64,000 bases of DNA. Source: Humulus lupulus. Lineage: Eukaryota; Streptophyta; Magnoliopsida; Rosales; Cannabaceae. The stretch lies in the NCBI RefSeq assembly GCF_963169125.1, contig NC_084796.1:213717948-213781947 (forward strand). Reading direction: 5' to 3'. Positions 10,600 through 22,923 of the stretch are shown one piece after another; the stretch's first letter is position 1, and every line of letters starts with the position of its first letter. Both the position numbers and the translations under genes were made by a program. The notes below the pieces were generated by a model that did not search any database, was not told the origin of the DNA, and was given only the letters and a program-made list of their open reading frames with translations.

Positions 10600-12431
10600 T
10601 GTTGGAAATTACTTATACATGATCTTATTTATTTTCATGTGGATCATATATTAATCAAATTAATATAAGAAAATCTAGAACATATTTCTATAATTGAATT
10701 AAACAGAGATAATGATAAGAACACTTACATTATATGCAGTGGAATGAATAAGTCATTCTTTTAGTTTTTCTAACCCTTGTATCCTTTCTGTCGCAGGGTA
10801 TCACCAAGAAACTGAACAGATCTTCAAATTTCATTACACTATCCTTAGAATCACCTAGACTAGAGTGAGAAATTATCAACACATGATATGGATACACAAA
10901 GAGAAGAAAAGAAGAGAATATAGAGGCTTAGAAAATGACTTTTGTTGTAGAGAGAGTCTAAAACCCTAAAGTATCAAAACTAGATGTTCTGTTCTCCTCT
11001 TTTAACTCTCACTTAACATTCCTTTTATAGGCTCAATTATGTCACTTATTTAATTAAAAAATCAATAAAATAATAGGTAAATACAGCCCTTAGGTCAAAA
11101 TTCTCATGGGCTATAGGTCCGTGAAATTTTCCAATTAATTATAAGCTTGTTGGACTTAAATTCAAGGCATGTATTATTTTCTATTGATTAATTAATTAAA
11201 TAATTATTTAAATCATTTATCAAATTAATTGTTTATAATTTGAACATTGATTTAAACGTATTTATTAATTTAGACACCAATTTATCTTAATTAATAAATC
11301 TGCCCTAAAATCTCTTTTCTTCTCTAAATTGCATAACTATTTGAAATTATCCAAATTGACCTGATCAACTTTGATAATTCTAATTAATAATTAAATCAAT
11401 TAATTGAGACTATCTACATGATTTCATCCAAGGTATTGTGGGAGCCATTGACCTATGAAATCAAGCTCCAATAAGTTATCATAAATTTACTAACTTAATA
11501 ATTCCTCGTGACACCACTAAAGACTTGGAATTGCACTCTTAAATTCATAGAACACTCTATAAGCAATATAGATACGGTATTAGCTATCCATTGTTACAAC
11601 CATAATTACCACTCAATCATCTATAGACGGTCTACAATGAGATGGGACTAAAATACTGTTTTTCCCCTCATAGTATTTGATTCTTAAAACACTTAGTTCC
11701 TTGTAAATGATATTTCAGTAAACTAATATTAGTTACTGAAATGAGATCTCTATCATTTTGCACCTCAAACCAAACTAAAAGGAAACCATCATATTATTTC
11801 TTCATCAGAAGCTATAGATGTTCATATCTATGATTAACACTCCCACTCAATTATATTATTGAGTTCCCAAGATGTAAATATAGGCTAGTCCGTGGGATAA
11901 GCTGGTAACGAACAAGTCAAAAAACTCTAATAATACAATCAGTTAGAATACTAACCACTCAAAATTGAGATTGAATTAACCTATGGTCAACTATATGATA
12001 CGACTAGAATAGATAATAACGGTATGTTTACTTATCTTACCTACTGTCAATATCGATCTAGTCCGACGTAACAAATACACCCGATCTTTTCTACTTTGCT
12101 AATGTTCTGGAAAGAACATAACACTACAATGTATAAGTAGATAATATCATAGATTGGCAAGTCAGTGTGAATTCTATGCACTGACTAATCTTAGGACTAA
12201 CTTATTTTTGAAAATATAATCATATTTTTATTCCATTGTGATAACGTTACTATAAATATGATTAGCTATATGCTCGAGATTTAATAGAAGTTTATATTAA
12301 AAAAATAATCATGAAAATAAAACATGTGAGCAAAGCGATTGAACAAGTCAAAATTGATTTCTACTCTTTTATTGATAATAAAATGAGATTACAAAGAAAT
12401 TGAGTTTTAATTAGAGCATAAAACCCTAACA
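10600..12431 (-). repeat. Copia 5' LTR, 1832 bp
   Basis: On the minus strand it starts TGTTAGGGTTTTATG at 12431 and ends CCAACA at 10600. A TATAAAAG box lies at 11029-11022. It shares long stretches with the Copia LTR at 40255-48423 (for example CAAGCTCCAATAAGTTA, seen near 11465 and 47450 on the plus strand), so the two are copies of one family. Confidence 0.85.
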
Positions 12432-13318
12432 GTGCTGAGCTGGAGGTCTTGTTTGCCACCAAGTTAGGAGAGGTTGTTGCTCCACTTGTGGTGGAGCTTC
12501 TCCAAGGAGTTAGGTCCACCATGTGTTAGCTGACTATTCGCAGCTATTCCCAATTGGGTGATAGCAACGAGTCGTCCCTTTCCACCACTTACCTATATGC
12601 CATCGTTCGAGTAAGTTGTGTTTTTATCAACTGCCTACATTGTTTTTTCTAATGTGGCACCAGCTAACCCGTTCCATGTTCTTGACTTATAGTCGACATT
12701 AACATTCTAGCGCCTAGGGGATATAATGATGGAGAAGTCATACAACTCCAGTGGGCTTAGGCTAGAGTGGCAGTGCTAAAGGAGAAGGTCTGGGTGCCCC
12801 CGGAGGATCTGGTCCGCCTGCAGACCTCACTGGAGGCAAAGCAAGTCTGCACCTAGACGCTTAAAGAGGCAGCCCAGAAAGCAGCCGAGGAGCTTCAAGC
12901 ATCCAAGGAAGAGGCCTAGAAGTCCAAGGAAGAAGCTGATAAGGCCACAATAGAGGTTGCATAGGCAGTAGTTGAGGTCACCAGAGCTCATGGGTAAACC
13001 AAGGAGGCCACAGACAAGGCCCATGCCTGTGTGGACAAGGCTCTCCAAGCTACAGAGAAGAATAATTCCCTTCAGCGGGAGGTGGAAGTCCTTAAGAAGG
13101 AGGTCGAAACCATCACCGAAGATGCATTTTATGTAGTCGGGTTCCACAACCAGGAGATGAGCCTGAACTTCACTGGCAAAGCAGACAAGTAACGGCTTTT
13201 CTTCGAGGAACATCTACGGGCTGCGAAGGCTGCAGAGGCTGCCAAAGTTGCGGCCAAGGATGTTGAGGTGGCTCCGGAGGAGGACCCCATCATCAACGTT
13301 ATTGAAGAGGTTCCATAG
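12432..13318 (+). pseudogene. Antisense coiled-coil reading frame of a Tat-type gypsy element
   Basis: Read on the plus strand, opposite to the element's pol. The recognisable part (about 12760-13318) encodes a long Ala/Glu/Lys-rich helix with heptad-like spacing (LKEAAQKAAEELQASKEEA, then QREVEVLKKEVETITEDA) ending at TAG 13316-13318, but it is broken by several in-frame stops. A plausible intron lies upstream, with donor GTAAGT near 12612 and acceptor TTATAG near 12692. Some Tat lineages (Grande and relatives) are known to carry an extra antisense ORF between integrase and the 3' LTR, and the position here fits. The left end is cut by the Copia LTR. The function of such ORFs is not established. 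Confidence 0.6.
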
Positions 13319-13879
13319 GGTCAAATCTAAATTTTTATTATTTGTAGGCCTGTGTGCCATTCCATTTTGGGTTTCTTATGGGGTACAAACAATTTACTAC
13401 TCGAGCCCCTGAGCATAGCTGTGTATATTTTTACCTTTTGAGAACGACTTTCGCTTGCACTATTCACTTGCCTTCTTTGCTTTATCACTTAACACATTTA
13501 TTAGCATGTAGTAATTGTGAAAATTGGTCTTAAAATTCGTAAGGTTCCAATTTCAACTATCAATGTAATTTTATCATCGCCAGAAAGATTGTTTTATTTA
13601 ACCTTAATTTATCCACCCTACGTGGGCCTTAGTCATGATACTTAGGTCTGGTCCTCAGGCTCTAGGTTCTCGAGACATGGTTCAACTTATCCACCCCTTT
13701 CGGTCATTGAGTCTTACGACGTTATTGTTCCCGAGTGCGGGTGACTCAAAAATCCATTCGCTTGTCGGGAGTTAGGAACTTGCTATTGCTCCTCGGGCAC
13801 ATGGTCCTCGGGAGATAACTCAAGTTCACCCATAGGTTATTTAGATTTTCATATCGCTAGGTTTATATTAGAAAATACA
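13319..13879. other. Tat element, non-coding gap between integrase and antisense frame
   Basis: No convincing frame on either strand. It lies between two converging reading frames, so it probably holds 3' untranslated sequence for both. Confidence 0.5.
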
Positions 13880-15118
13880 TTGCTCATATTACTAGTAATA
13901 CCGGCGGAGCTGCTCGACATTCTAGGCATGGGGTACTAGCTCCCCATTCAGCCGGGCCAATTTTTATGTCTCAGGACACACGATGCTCTCGATTTGGTAT
14001 GGGCCTTCCCACTCAGGGCCCAATACTCTAAACCCTGGGTCTCCAGTTGCTAGAAAGACTCTTCGCCACACCAAGTCTCTGATCCCAAACTTCCTATATT
14101 TCACTGTGGAGTTGAAATATCTGGCCATCTTTTGCTGGTAGGATGCTACACGTAGCTGTGAAGCTTATTGAAGCTCCTCTACAAGGTCCAAAGATTCTCG
14201 GAGTAAAGCATGATTTGTGGTCAAACCGTATGTGTCTCTTCGGTGCGTGAAAATTGTTACCTCAACTAGGAGCATGGATTCATACCCGTAGGCCATGGAG
14301 AAGGGTAAATGGCCAGTAAAGGTCCTAGCTGTGGTGCAGTAGTTCCACAATGCCTTCGGCAGCTCTTTAGGTCAGGCGTCTTTCGCATGTTCCAGATTTT
14401 TCTTCAAAGTGACTTTAAGCATCTTGTTGACTGCTTCCACTTGCCCATTTTCCTGTGGATGGACTACGGAGGAGAAACTCTTCATAACTCCATGCCTTTG
14501 ACAAAAGTCTATGAACAACTCACAGTCAAATTGCAGGCCATTGTCGGAGACTATCTTCCTCAGGAGCCCGTAACGACAAACGATGTTCTTGGTGACGAAG
14601 TCTAGTGCCTTCTTGGAGGTGATTGTAGCGAGAGGTTCAACCTCGACCCACTTCATGAAGTAGTCGACTACCACAATAGTGTACTTTACTCCTCCCTTTC
14701 CCATGGGCAAAGATCCAATTGGTCAATGCCCCAGACTGCGATGGGCCAAGGACTTGTCATCTATGTGAGCTCATTTGGAGGAGATCTAGGGATGTTGGCG
14801 TAGCGTTGGCACTTGTCGCATTCTTGACATAGTCCATTGCATCACCTTTCATTGTAGGCCAGAAGTAACCATGTCTCAGCATTTTCTTGGCGAGAGCCTC
14901 TCTGGTGTGGTCCCCTGAGAAGCCTTCGTGCACTTCTCGGAGGATGAGGTTGGCTTCCTGCTTGGACACACACCGGAGTAGTGGTAATGAATATCCTCGA
15001 CTAAACAACTTATTTTCCATGATTACGTACTGAGGCACTTGGTAAAGGAGCTTCTAAGCTGCTTTCTTATCCTGCGGTGACTCTCTGGAGACAAGATACT
15101 TCACTATTGGTTTCATCC
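13880..15118 (-). pseudogene. Tat-lineage integrase, decayed
   Basis: Domains in order on the minus strand: an H2C2 zinc-binding region (15038-14757, with EVHEGFSGDHT and GYFWPTM; the CxxC pair CDKC lies in the neighbouring frame, showing a one-base shift); the catalytic core (14710-14372) with all three acidic positions visible (VVDYF, SDNGLQF, ENGQVEAVN); then AYGYESML (14350-14165); and a C-terminal region with VWRRVFLATGDPGFRVLGP and WEGPY. Stops and frameshifts separate these parts, so it is not functional. The upstream RNase H and RT of this element are absent: the sequence switches to Athila RT at about 15119. Confidence 0.85.
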
Positions 15119-15717
15119 AACCGTCCTGAGGCTGGACTGTAAGGAATCTTGTTGCACCATAAAGTGACACTTCTCCCAATTCAATACAAGATTAGTGTCA
15201 ATACATCGTTTAAGAACTATAGTTAAGTTGTGGAGGAACTTATCAAAAGAATCACCATAGACACTGAAATCATCCATAAACACTTCTATGAAGTTCTCTG
15301 TGTAATTTGAGAAAATATTAACCATACATCATTGAAAAGTGGCGGAAGCATTGCATAATCCAAATAGTATTCTACGAAAAGCAAATGTGCCAAATGGGCA
15401 TGTAAATGTGGTCTTCTCTTGGTCTTCAAGAGCAATAAAAATCTGATTATAACCTGAATAACCATCAAGAAAGCAGTAATAAGTATGTCCCACTAATCTT
15501 TCAAGCATTTGATCGATGAATGGCAAAGGGAAGTGGTATTTTCTTTTTGCAGTGTTCAACTTTCTATAATCAATAAAAACTCGCCAACCTGTTTGGACTC
15601 TCGTGGGCACTAACTCATCCTCATCATTCTTTACCACAGTGATGCCTGATTTCTTAGGAACTACTTGAACTGGACTCACCCACTTGTTATCTAAAATAGG
15701 GTAAATCACACCCACAC
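15119..15717 (-). pseudogene. Athila reverse transcriptase, C-terminal part
   Basis: Continues the pol frame that stops at 20090 on the far side of solo LTR C. Visible RT motifs: WVSPVQVVPKKSG, WRVFIDYRKLN, LDGYSGYNQI, TFTCPFGTFAFRR, and the catalytic box as FMDDFSVYG, a form typical of Athila. After CHFMVQQ (about 15155) the similarity ends and Tat integrase follows, so RNase H and integrase of Athila are lost. A frame change at about 15325 breaks the ORF. Confidence 0.9.
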
Positions 15718-16072
15718 TATAACGCCCTACTACCTAAGAGCCGTTACTAAGTGAGTTTAAAATGTGCAATTAACTCGCTAAACGAGGTTTTTAGAACAAA
15801 AGTGTGATTAAACAAAAAGTCAAGGCTGTAATATTTAAAAGTACTCTATTTCATTGAAAATTCCAAGAGTCTAACATTTGGGATCCCAAAATAAGGTTTA
15901 TAAAATATTTACAACTCAAAATAGGTTTACAGATGACTAACTATCAAAAACACAATTTAATATAGCCATTTCTCAAAATTCCCCCAACCAAAGCAGTCGG
16001 GTAGGCCAAACATGTACGTGCCGCCCCACCCTCTCCGTACTCATGGCTGGTTGACTTTTTCCTTGCCCTTAC

Positions 16073-18052
16073 TGTTGATCCCAAAAGAGGGTGTTTTAAT
16101 AATTAAACTCGCAAGTGCACGAATCGTTTCGGAATATAATGTTCATGTAAGTACGAGGTCGAACCCATGGGAGTTGACTAACATCAAAAGAAACTATTTC
16201 AAACAAAGCAATAATATTCTAACCTAGTTCCAAATATTTGATGAGATTTTGTTTTAGAAAAATAAAAGACAAGTAAACAAAAATATTTAAGATTAAATAG
16301 AAAAATGGTTTTCAAATGATATATGTAAAATAAGATTATTAAGATTTTAGAATCCACAAAATGCAAGTTCAATAGTATTTATAAGTATATTGATTCCCAA
16401 GTTTTGATATAGGTGAAATAAATCACACTATATATTTTTTTTCAAAATATATTTTCTATTCAAGCACAAGTTACTCTTTCAAAAATGTAGGATTTTTCTT
16501 CACTTATATAAGATATAATTTCTAAGCATTAGTTGTGTTACAACCTAATAAAACTACAAAAAATCAAAGAGATTATGTTTAGGCAAAATATGATACTTAT
16601 GCTCTAAGAATTAGATGTGAACAATTTAATGAAAAACATTTAATCAAAGAATATCATATTTTTGCATAATGAAGAGCTAAGTGTAATATGCTTTAACAAT
16701 CAATAATAGATGAAAAATGCATATCTTTGGTAGAAAAAATCCATAAACAATATTGTACAAATGGGAAATCAACATACAACAAAAAATACTATCTAGTTAC
16801 ATTTTGCTTCATCATCATCTTAATAACCTTTGAAAATGATTAGAAGCTCATAACTAGATAAAAATTACAAAATAACATACTTGACATGCTCTTCAAAAGA
16901 TGAAAATGGTAGATAGAAAATAGTGAAAAGAAGAGAGAAAAATATGTGTAGAAGATGTTGAAAAGATGAAGAAGAAGAGCTCCCCAAATGGTCTTACAAG
17001 ACTCTATTTATAGGCAAAATGTGGAGATTAAATTAATCAAATTAAAATAAATAAATTGATTAATTTAATTGTGTTGGGAAGTGGTAGGATAAATAGAGTA
17101 AGTGTAAGAGTATTGGAAAGATGAAATGTTTGGTTGGGTAAAATATTAGTGAAAAGCTAGGGTAAAAAAAAATGAATTAGGAATATTTATTTAGGTAAGA
17201 AAAATAGGGAAAAGTGAATTGATATTTGAGTGAAAAATATTGGGAATGAAAATGTGATTTTTGGGTCTTTTTTGGTGGTTGTTTGGTGCTTGGTCTAGGC
17301 TGGGCCGAAATGGGCTGGCATATTGGGCCCAAAGGAGACTCTTTTGTCTTGGGCGGTTTGGGCTTGAAGCTGATGAGAGAAGGACTTGGGCTGGAGGGAA
17401 GCAGGCCCATGGTGATGGCAAATGGTTTGCTGAAGAGTTGATGGAGTGTCTTTGGTGGCAGCTGACTTTAGGAGCTGCTGAATGGGGCTGTATTGCAAGC
17501 TGGTCACGTGGAGGTGAGCTGGGCGTGTGATGTGAAGGGCAGCCGGATTGAAGGAGGCTGATGTGCATATATGATGCTTGTCCGTACGGTTGGCAGGTGG
17601 AGAGAAGGAAACCGTGGGCCTTCGGCTGGGCTTGGCATTTGGGCCTGGGGAAGCTTGCTTCACAAAATTGCCATTTTCTTCATTTCTTTCTTGGAAATTG
17701 CCATAGTTCCTTCACCATTAAATTAAATAACAATCAAATATTTTCAATTATAAATAAACCATATGAATTATTTGAAAATACTTAATTAAAACTTAATTTA
17801 ATTTATCAATAAAGATCAACAAAATTGCACTTTTATTTTACTTCTAACTAAACTATATTAATTACACATAATTTAAAGTTCAACATATTATAATAAAATA
17901 TCTATAAAAATATATAAAAATCTAGAAAATTATAATAAGACTAATAAATGTAAAATTACTTAAAAACTTAATAAATCAATTAAGAACTCAAGAACTAAGC
18001 AACAATTAACACATAAAAAGTGGTAAAGTAACTCTATTTTGTAGAGTTATCA
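16073..18052 (-). mobile_element. Solo LTR D, 1980 bp
   Basis: Minus strand TGATAACTCTAC (18052) to GGGATCAACA (16073), flanked by CTTAC at 16068-16072 and 18053-18057. It splits the conserved part of LTR C just before the CACGGGTGCT-type block. A minus-strand TATAAATA (17012-17005) supports the orientation. Its 3' end resembles that of LTR H (49166) in general layout (ACGCAAGTGCACG-like words), so the two may belong to related gypsy families. No coding region. Confidence 0.85.
17005..17012 (-). promoter_or_regulatory. TATA box of LTR D
   Basis: TATAAATA on the minus strand, followed by GAGTCTTGTAAGACC. The position within the LTR is suitable for a core promoter. Confidence 0.5.
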
Positions 18053-20089
18053 CTTACCTACAACACAGAGCACCCGTGAGCCGAAGCCCAGCAAGAAAAC
18101 TCACACAGCACATAACATATGCATATTATATAACCATTATAATAGATAATTCACAGATAAACAGATAGTCCATCAGATTAAACACATATACGGCCAAGCC
18201 GTCCCAGAAGCATTACCAAAGCCTGGAATCTCGGTCCTCACCGTAAGGATATCCCATGTATCCATTGGGGTCTCACCCTGGTGATATGCACTCCACGTGC
18301 CAAATGTTACTCTCGGCCCCACTGCCGTTCTCGGCCCCTTGCCGTTCTCGGCTCCTTTGCCGTTCATTCAACTATAACCACATATAGCTTAACTCAAACA
18401 ACATTCAATCATATAACAATTCAATCAAGGCTACACCCTAACATGTAATACAATCTAGGGTCGTGCCTTGCAACAATACTATGGGCCTATGCCCTGCTCT
18501 ACGGGTACTACCGTTTTCTTACCTGTGTCTCGAGCTTCTCAATGCACCAAAGTCACGAGCACGGTCCTCTATCCCGAGCCTCTCCGAAAACCTAGTCACA
18601 ACACATATAAAACACTCTTTAATACTAACCAATCTAAAACCACTTCCCAAGACCAATCCCATACTCCCGGGACCTCTAATTTCCCTAAACAATGCAACGG
18701 AAACATCCCCCGAGCCCCCGGGGCAAATGCCCAAAATTGCAAAATCCCCCTGCCCAGAAATGGCCTAGCGCCGCGGGGCCCAACAAGGAGGGCCGCAGTG
18801 CCTAGAAACTCCTCTGCTGCTTGATGCAGCCTTGCGCCACGGCACCAAAGAACAGGGCCGCGGCGCCCCTTCGTGAACCCAGATTCTTAGTTTTCCCCTG
18901 CATTTTCCCCGAGCCAAAACACCTCCAATCCAACCCAAACACATACCTAAACCCCAAAACCATTTTGAAACCTCAAATGAGCCATCTAACAACCTATAAA
19001 CATCAGCAACAAGGTCAAACATACAACCACACTCAAAATCCACCCTTTGGTTTCAAATTTCAGAAACCTAAACCAGTAAGCCAAAAACTTAAATCAAGGC
19101 TTGAAAAACTTAAACCATGCTTCAATATTCTTAAAACACACCAGAAAAGAAAATTCAAAAATACTTAGAACCCTTACCTCAATCAAGAATTCGACTTTGA
19201 GCCCTCTCCAAACCCAGCTTCAAACCAACTCCTCTTGATTACCAAGCTGAATTCCCATACAAAACCAGCCACAACTCTCTTTCAATTTCATGCTTACTTT
19301 CTAAAAATCAAACTTGAAACTTAAACAAAATAAGGATTAAACTCTTACCTCTGAACAATCTTGGTTATGATCCACTTTAATTGCCTTAAACCACTTAATT
19401 CTCCTCCTAGGTCTTTCAAATTTCAGCTCCCTTCTTCCTTTCCTTTCCTTCTAGTTCCTTCTTCCAATTTCTAGCAAAAGCAATAATATGACTAAGTGTT
19501 GAATGTGAATCCCCCTTTTCCCCAGCTGAAGCTATCTAAACCTCTGCCAAAAAGACTATTTTACCCCTCCATCAAAATCATTTCCTAACTAAACCTCAAG
19601 GGCATTCTTGTCATTCACCTTTCTTACAAATCTACCATCTTTCTTATCTAAAATCTGTTACTCTTAATGGTCACCAATGGTCACTCAAGTTACTCAATTA
19701 CCATTAATCATTAACTCACAAACTCAAGGTACAAAATTCCCAAAATACCCCTAGGCTCCTCCCGAGCTGGGTATTTAATCTCGTTGTGACTTTTAAACTA
19801 ATTAGCTCCCTAGGACTGTCTCGGCACGTGCATCACAATAATATCACCACTCACACGTGGTACTAATCATATAATACAATTATCACATTTATTCCCTCAG
19901 CGACCTAAAATTACCATTTTACCCCTAACATACAAACGGGGCCCACATGCATATTTATACCACCTAAACATGTATTCTAATCACATATTCATTCAAATTT
20001 ATATATTAACATGTTAATACACTTATTTCCCTCCAGGCACGCTAATCAAGGTCCTAAACCTTATTAGCAAATTGGGGTGTTACACACAC

Positions 20090-21135
20090 TTAAGAGCTTC
20101 AGTATCTTTTTTTTTAACTACCTCCATCATAGGTGGATTTAATCTTCGTTGAGCTTCTCTAGAAGGCTTTGACCCATCTTCAAGGAGAATATGGTGCATA
20201 CACATAGTTGGGCTTATTCCCTTGATATCTGCTATGGTCCACCTTATGGGTGTTTTGTATTCCCAAAGTACCCCTATTAAACAATCCTCTTGTACTTGGG
20301 TAAGTTGTGTGGTGATAATAACCAAAAATGTCTCTTTCTCACCCAAGTAAACATATTTGAGATGCTCCGATAGTGGTTTTAATTCAAGCTTGGGTGGTGG
20401 TTTAACAGATGGCTGAAGTTGCTCATGAGAAACATGAAACTCTATGAACGACACCTCTTTAGAAACCTCTCCACCACAATTAAGTGCAACCACTATCTCT
20501 TTTACTTCAGTAGTGACATCATCTTTCTTCAAGTCTATTGGTTCCCTCAAAATAACATCTAACCCATCCTCTCCATGTAAATCAAGAATTCTTTCTAACA
20601 ATGAATCCAGAATATCAATTGAAGAAACTGAATGAACTTCACTTGGATACCTCATAGCCTCAAAAATATTAAAGTGAATCACCTCACCATCAAACTCCAT
20701 GGTCAAAGTTCCCTCATGAACATTTATCTTAGTTCTAGCCGTCTTTAAGAATGGCCTTCCTAATAATACTGGTGTAGAACATGGAACTAAGCCATCCTCC
20801 ATATCAAGAATGTAGAAGTCCGCCGGAAAAACCAATTCATTTACTTTAACCAATACATCCTCTACTACTCCCCTTGGATATGCATTAGAATGATCCGCTA
20901 ATCGTATGATCACCCCTGTTTCTTCAAGTGGTCCCAAATTCAAAGAGGTATAAATAGAGTAAGCCATTACATTGATTGAAGCACCCAAATCTAACATACA
21001 TCTTTCAATCTTTTTATTGTCAATAGTGCAAGGAATAGTGAAGGTACCAGGATCCTTACACTTTGGTGGAAGTTTCTTTTGAAGAATCGCTGAAACATTT
21101 TCCCCCACACTCACATTTTCATTCCCTTTTAGCAT
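20090..21135 (-). pseudogene. Athila pol: protease and start of RT
   Basis: An open stretch of about 345 codons. Near residues 28-50 FTIPCTIDNKKIERCMLDLG leads into the aspartic protease active site written as DLGASINVM, the DLGA form usual in Athila. LGRPFLKTARTKINVHEGTL marks the second half of the protease fold. The C-terminal part (IRWTIADIKGISPTMCMHHI, REAQRRLNPPM) is the linker into RT. The frame ends where solo LTR C is inserted and resumes at 15717, so insertion alone explains this break. Other breaks downstream make the gene inactive. Confidence 0.85.
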
Positions 21136-22116
21136 CCTCTTATTGGTGCTTAACTCCTTTAAAAACTTTTCATATCGAGGTACTTGTTTAATGGCATCAA
21201 GTAAGGGAATGTTTACCTCAACCTTGCGAAAAAGTCTCCAGTATTTCTAGTTCATCTTCATCTTTCTTTGTCTTTCTCAAACGACTAGGAAATGGAGGAG
21301 TAGTGACATAAGTGGGAATATTTGGTTTAGGTTTGGGTGTTGTGGTCGGGGTTTCATCTTTGTCTTGTTGGGCGAATTGGGTAGGAGGTAATGGTGCATC
21401 ATTGGAACTTGATGGAATAGTAGGTGGATCATAAGTCTTGCCATCTCTTCATGCGATGGCATTAGAATTTTCCCTAGGGTTCCGAACAGGCTGTGAAGGT
21501 AATTTTCCTTGATTCTGTAGCTAACTTTGGCTGAATGAAGTGGCAATTTGACCCATAGTGTTCTCTAAATTTTTCAAGGACGCATGAGCGCCTTGAAGAA
21601 GTACTTGAGTTTGTATATTGGAGGCTACTAACGATTTTAGCATATCCTCCATTGATGGATCTTGAGCTTGTGAGATAATAGGTTGTTGAGGCTGAGGTGT
21701 ATAGGTTTGTTGATAAGGAAACCCTGGTGGTCTAGTAGGTACAGTTTGTTGTTGATTCCCATATCGAATATTAGGATGTTCCTTCCATCGTTCATTATAA
21801 GTTATAGCATAAGGGTCATACCTTTGCCTAGGTTTCCCTAGGAACAACCCCCCCAATTGCATTTACATGCTCATTGGTATCCACTTAAAGTGTGGGACAT
21901 GCATCAGTAGGATGCCCCACCAACTGACATATGCCACAAGGTCTCACTTGCTGACCTAAAGCCATTTGTTGAACCATTCTAGTTAATTACGCAAGCTGCT
22001 GCTCTACTTTAGAGTTTGTCTCATTTAATCCCTTAACTGAAACTTATTGACGAACTCCAAACTGTTGAGAGTTAGCTTCCATATTAGAAATTAAACTCCT
22101 AGCTGGAGCAGGGGTC
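21136..22116 (-). pseudogene. Athila gag C-terminal region
   Basis: From 21862 the frame reads RYDPYAITYNERWKEHPNIR followed by a Gln/Pro-rich segment and MEDMLKSLV...LKNLENTMGQIA, a typical Athila gag tail. The frame breaks near 21520, and similar sequence continues in other frames to about 21140 (Pro/Thr-rich linker before protease). A zinc-knuckle-like region lies around 21960-21890 but is broken. The start is cut at 22121 by solo LTR E. Confidence 0.75.
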
Positions 22117-22746
22117 TTGTTTGTTATATTATTTTATAATATAATGTAATATTATATTATATTATAATATAATGTTTTAGATTAAATAAATGTGACAAAG
22201 AGTGTCACATATTGTAACATATAATAGAGAGTTACAATATTCAGATATATGAGATATATCCAAATAATGTAACATATTTGGTATTACAAATTTGTAACTT
22301 CCAAATATTACCCTTTATTGTGTAAATTTGTTGCTACACAATATTGAGATGAATTTCATAAAGCCATATGTGATATGGCTGTTAGAGATATGATTTTAAC
22401 CCCAATAATGTGTTTTGGGAGTTACAAAATCATTTGGGAGGGTTTGGAACCGTTTGGAAAAACAACACATTTTTTTGTACTGAAAATGGTCGGTGGCCGT
22501 AGCCACTGAATGTTGGTGGCCGTGGCTTGTGGGACAGAGACTAGTGGTCGCGGCCACTAATGTCTCTGGCTGTGACCACAGGCCAAAAACTGACCAATTT
22601 TTCAGTTTTTTCAATCTTTGTTGAATGGCTCAAAAAACCCAAATAACTCCCAAATCTCATTTTTAATTCCATATTAATCCAATTCAACATTAGTAACAAC
22701 CATGGGGGTTGATGGAATTTGAAATTCAAAGGGTGTCTCTAAACTC

Positions 22747-22754
22747 TATAAATA
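22747..22754 (+). promoter_or_regulatory. TATA box of LTR E
   Basis: TATAAATA, matching the same box at 61421-61428 in the family's other copy. A GC-rich palindromic island lies 150-260 bp upstream. Confidence 0.65.
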
Positions 22755-22923
22755 GGAGCCTATAGCTCACTTGTAAGACACAACATTTCTATCCATTAGA
22801 GCACTTGGCTAGAAACACATTGAGGCTTGATAATTCCAGAAAGCTTTTCCAATATCTGTGAGAGATCCCTTAGTGCTTGAGTTAGGGGGAAATAAGCTTT
22901 TGGACAAAGGTTTCAAACCTTGT

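Larger units (their letters stand above)
1..12431 (-). mobile_element. Ty1/copia retrotransposon, 5' part, split by solo LTR A
   Basis: On the minus strand this reads LTR (12431 to 10600), primer-binding site (10597-10585), a long untranslated leader, and then a gag start at 204 that runs off the left edge. The leader is interrupted by solo LTR A (2069-9951). Without that insert the leader is about 2.5 kb, which is long for Copia. The element abuts the antisense frame of the Tat element at 12432, so it appears to have inserted there; GTGCT (12432-12436) would be one copy of the target duplication, and the other lies outside the window. The pol region is not in view, so completeness cannot be judged. 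Confidence 0.8.
15718..20084 (-). mobile_element. Solo LTR C of the TGTAACG family, carrying solo LTR D
   Basis: On the minus strand it starts TGTAACACCCC at 20084 and ends GGGCGTTATA at 15718, with CACAC at 15713-15717 and 20085-20089. Without insert D it is about 2382 bp, similar to copies A and B. Its start shares AATAAGGTTTAGGACCTTGA with copy B. It interrupts the Athila RT frame. Confidence 0.85.

Noticed and set aside
17191..17663. Several 70-125 codon frames on both strands in LTR D
   Set aside because: They lie inside a solo LTR with defined ends and are mutually overlapping without domains.
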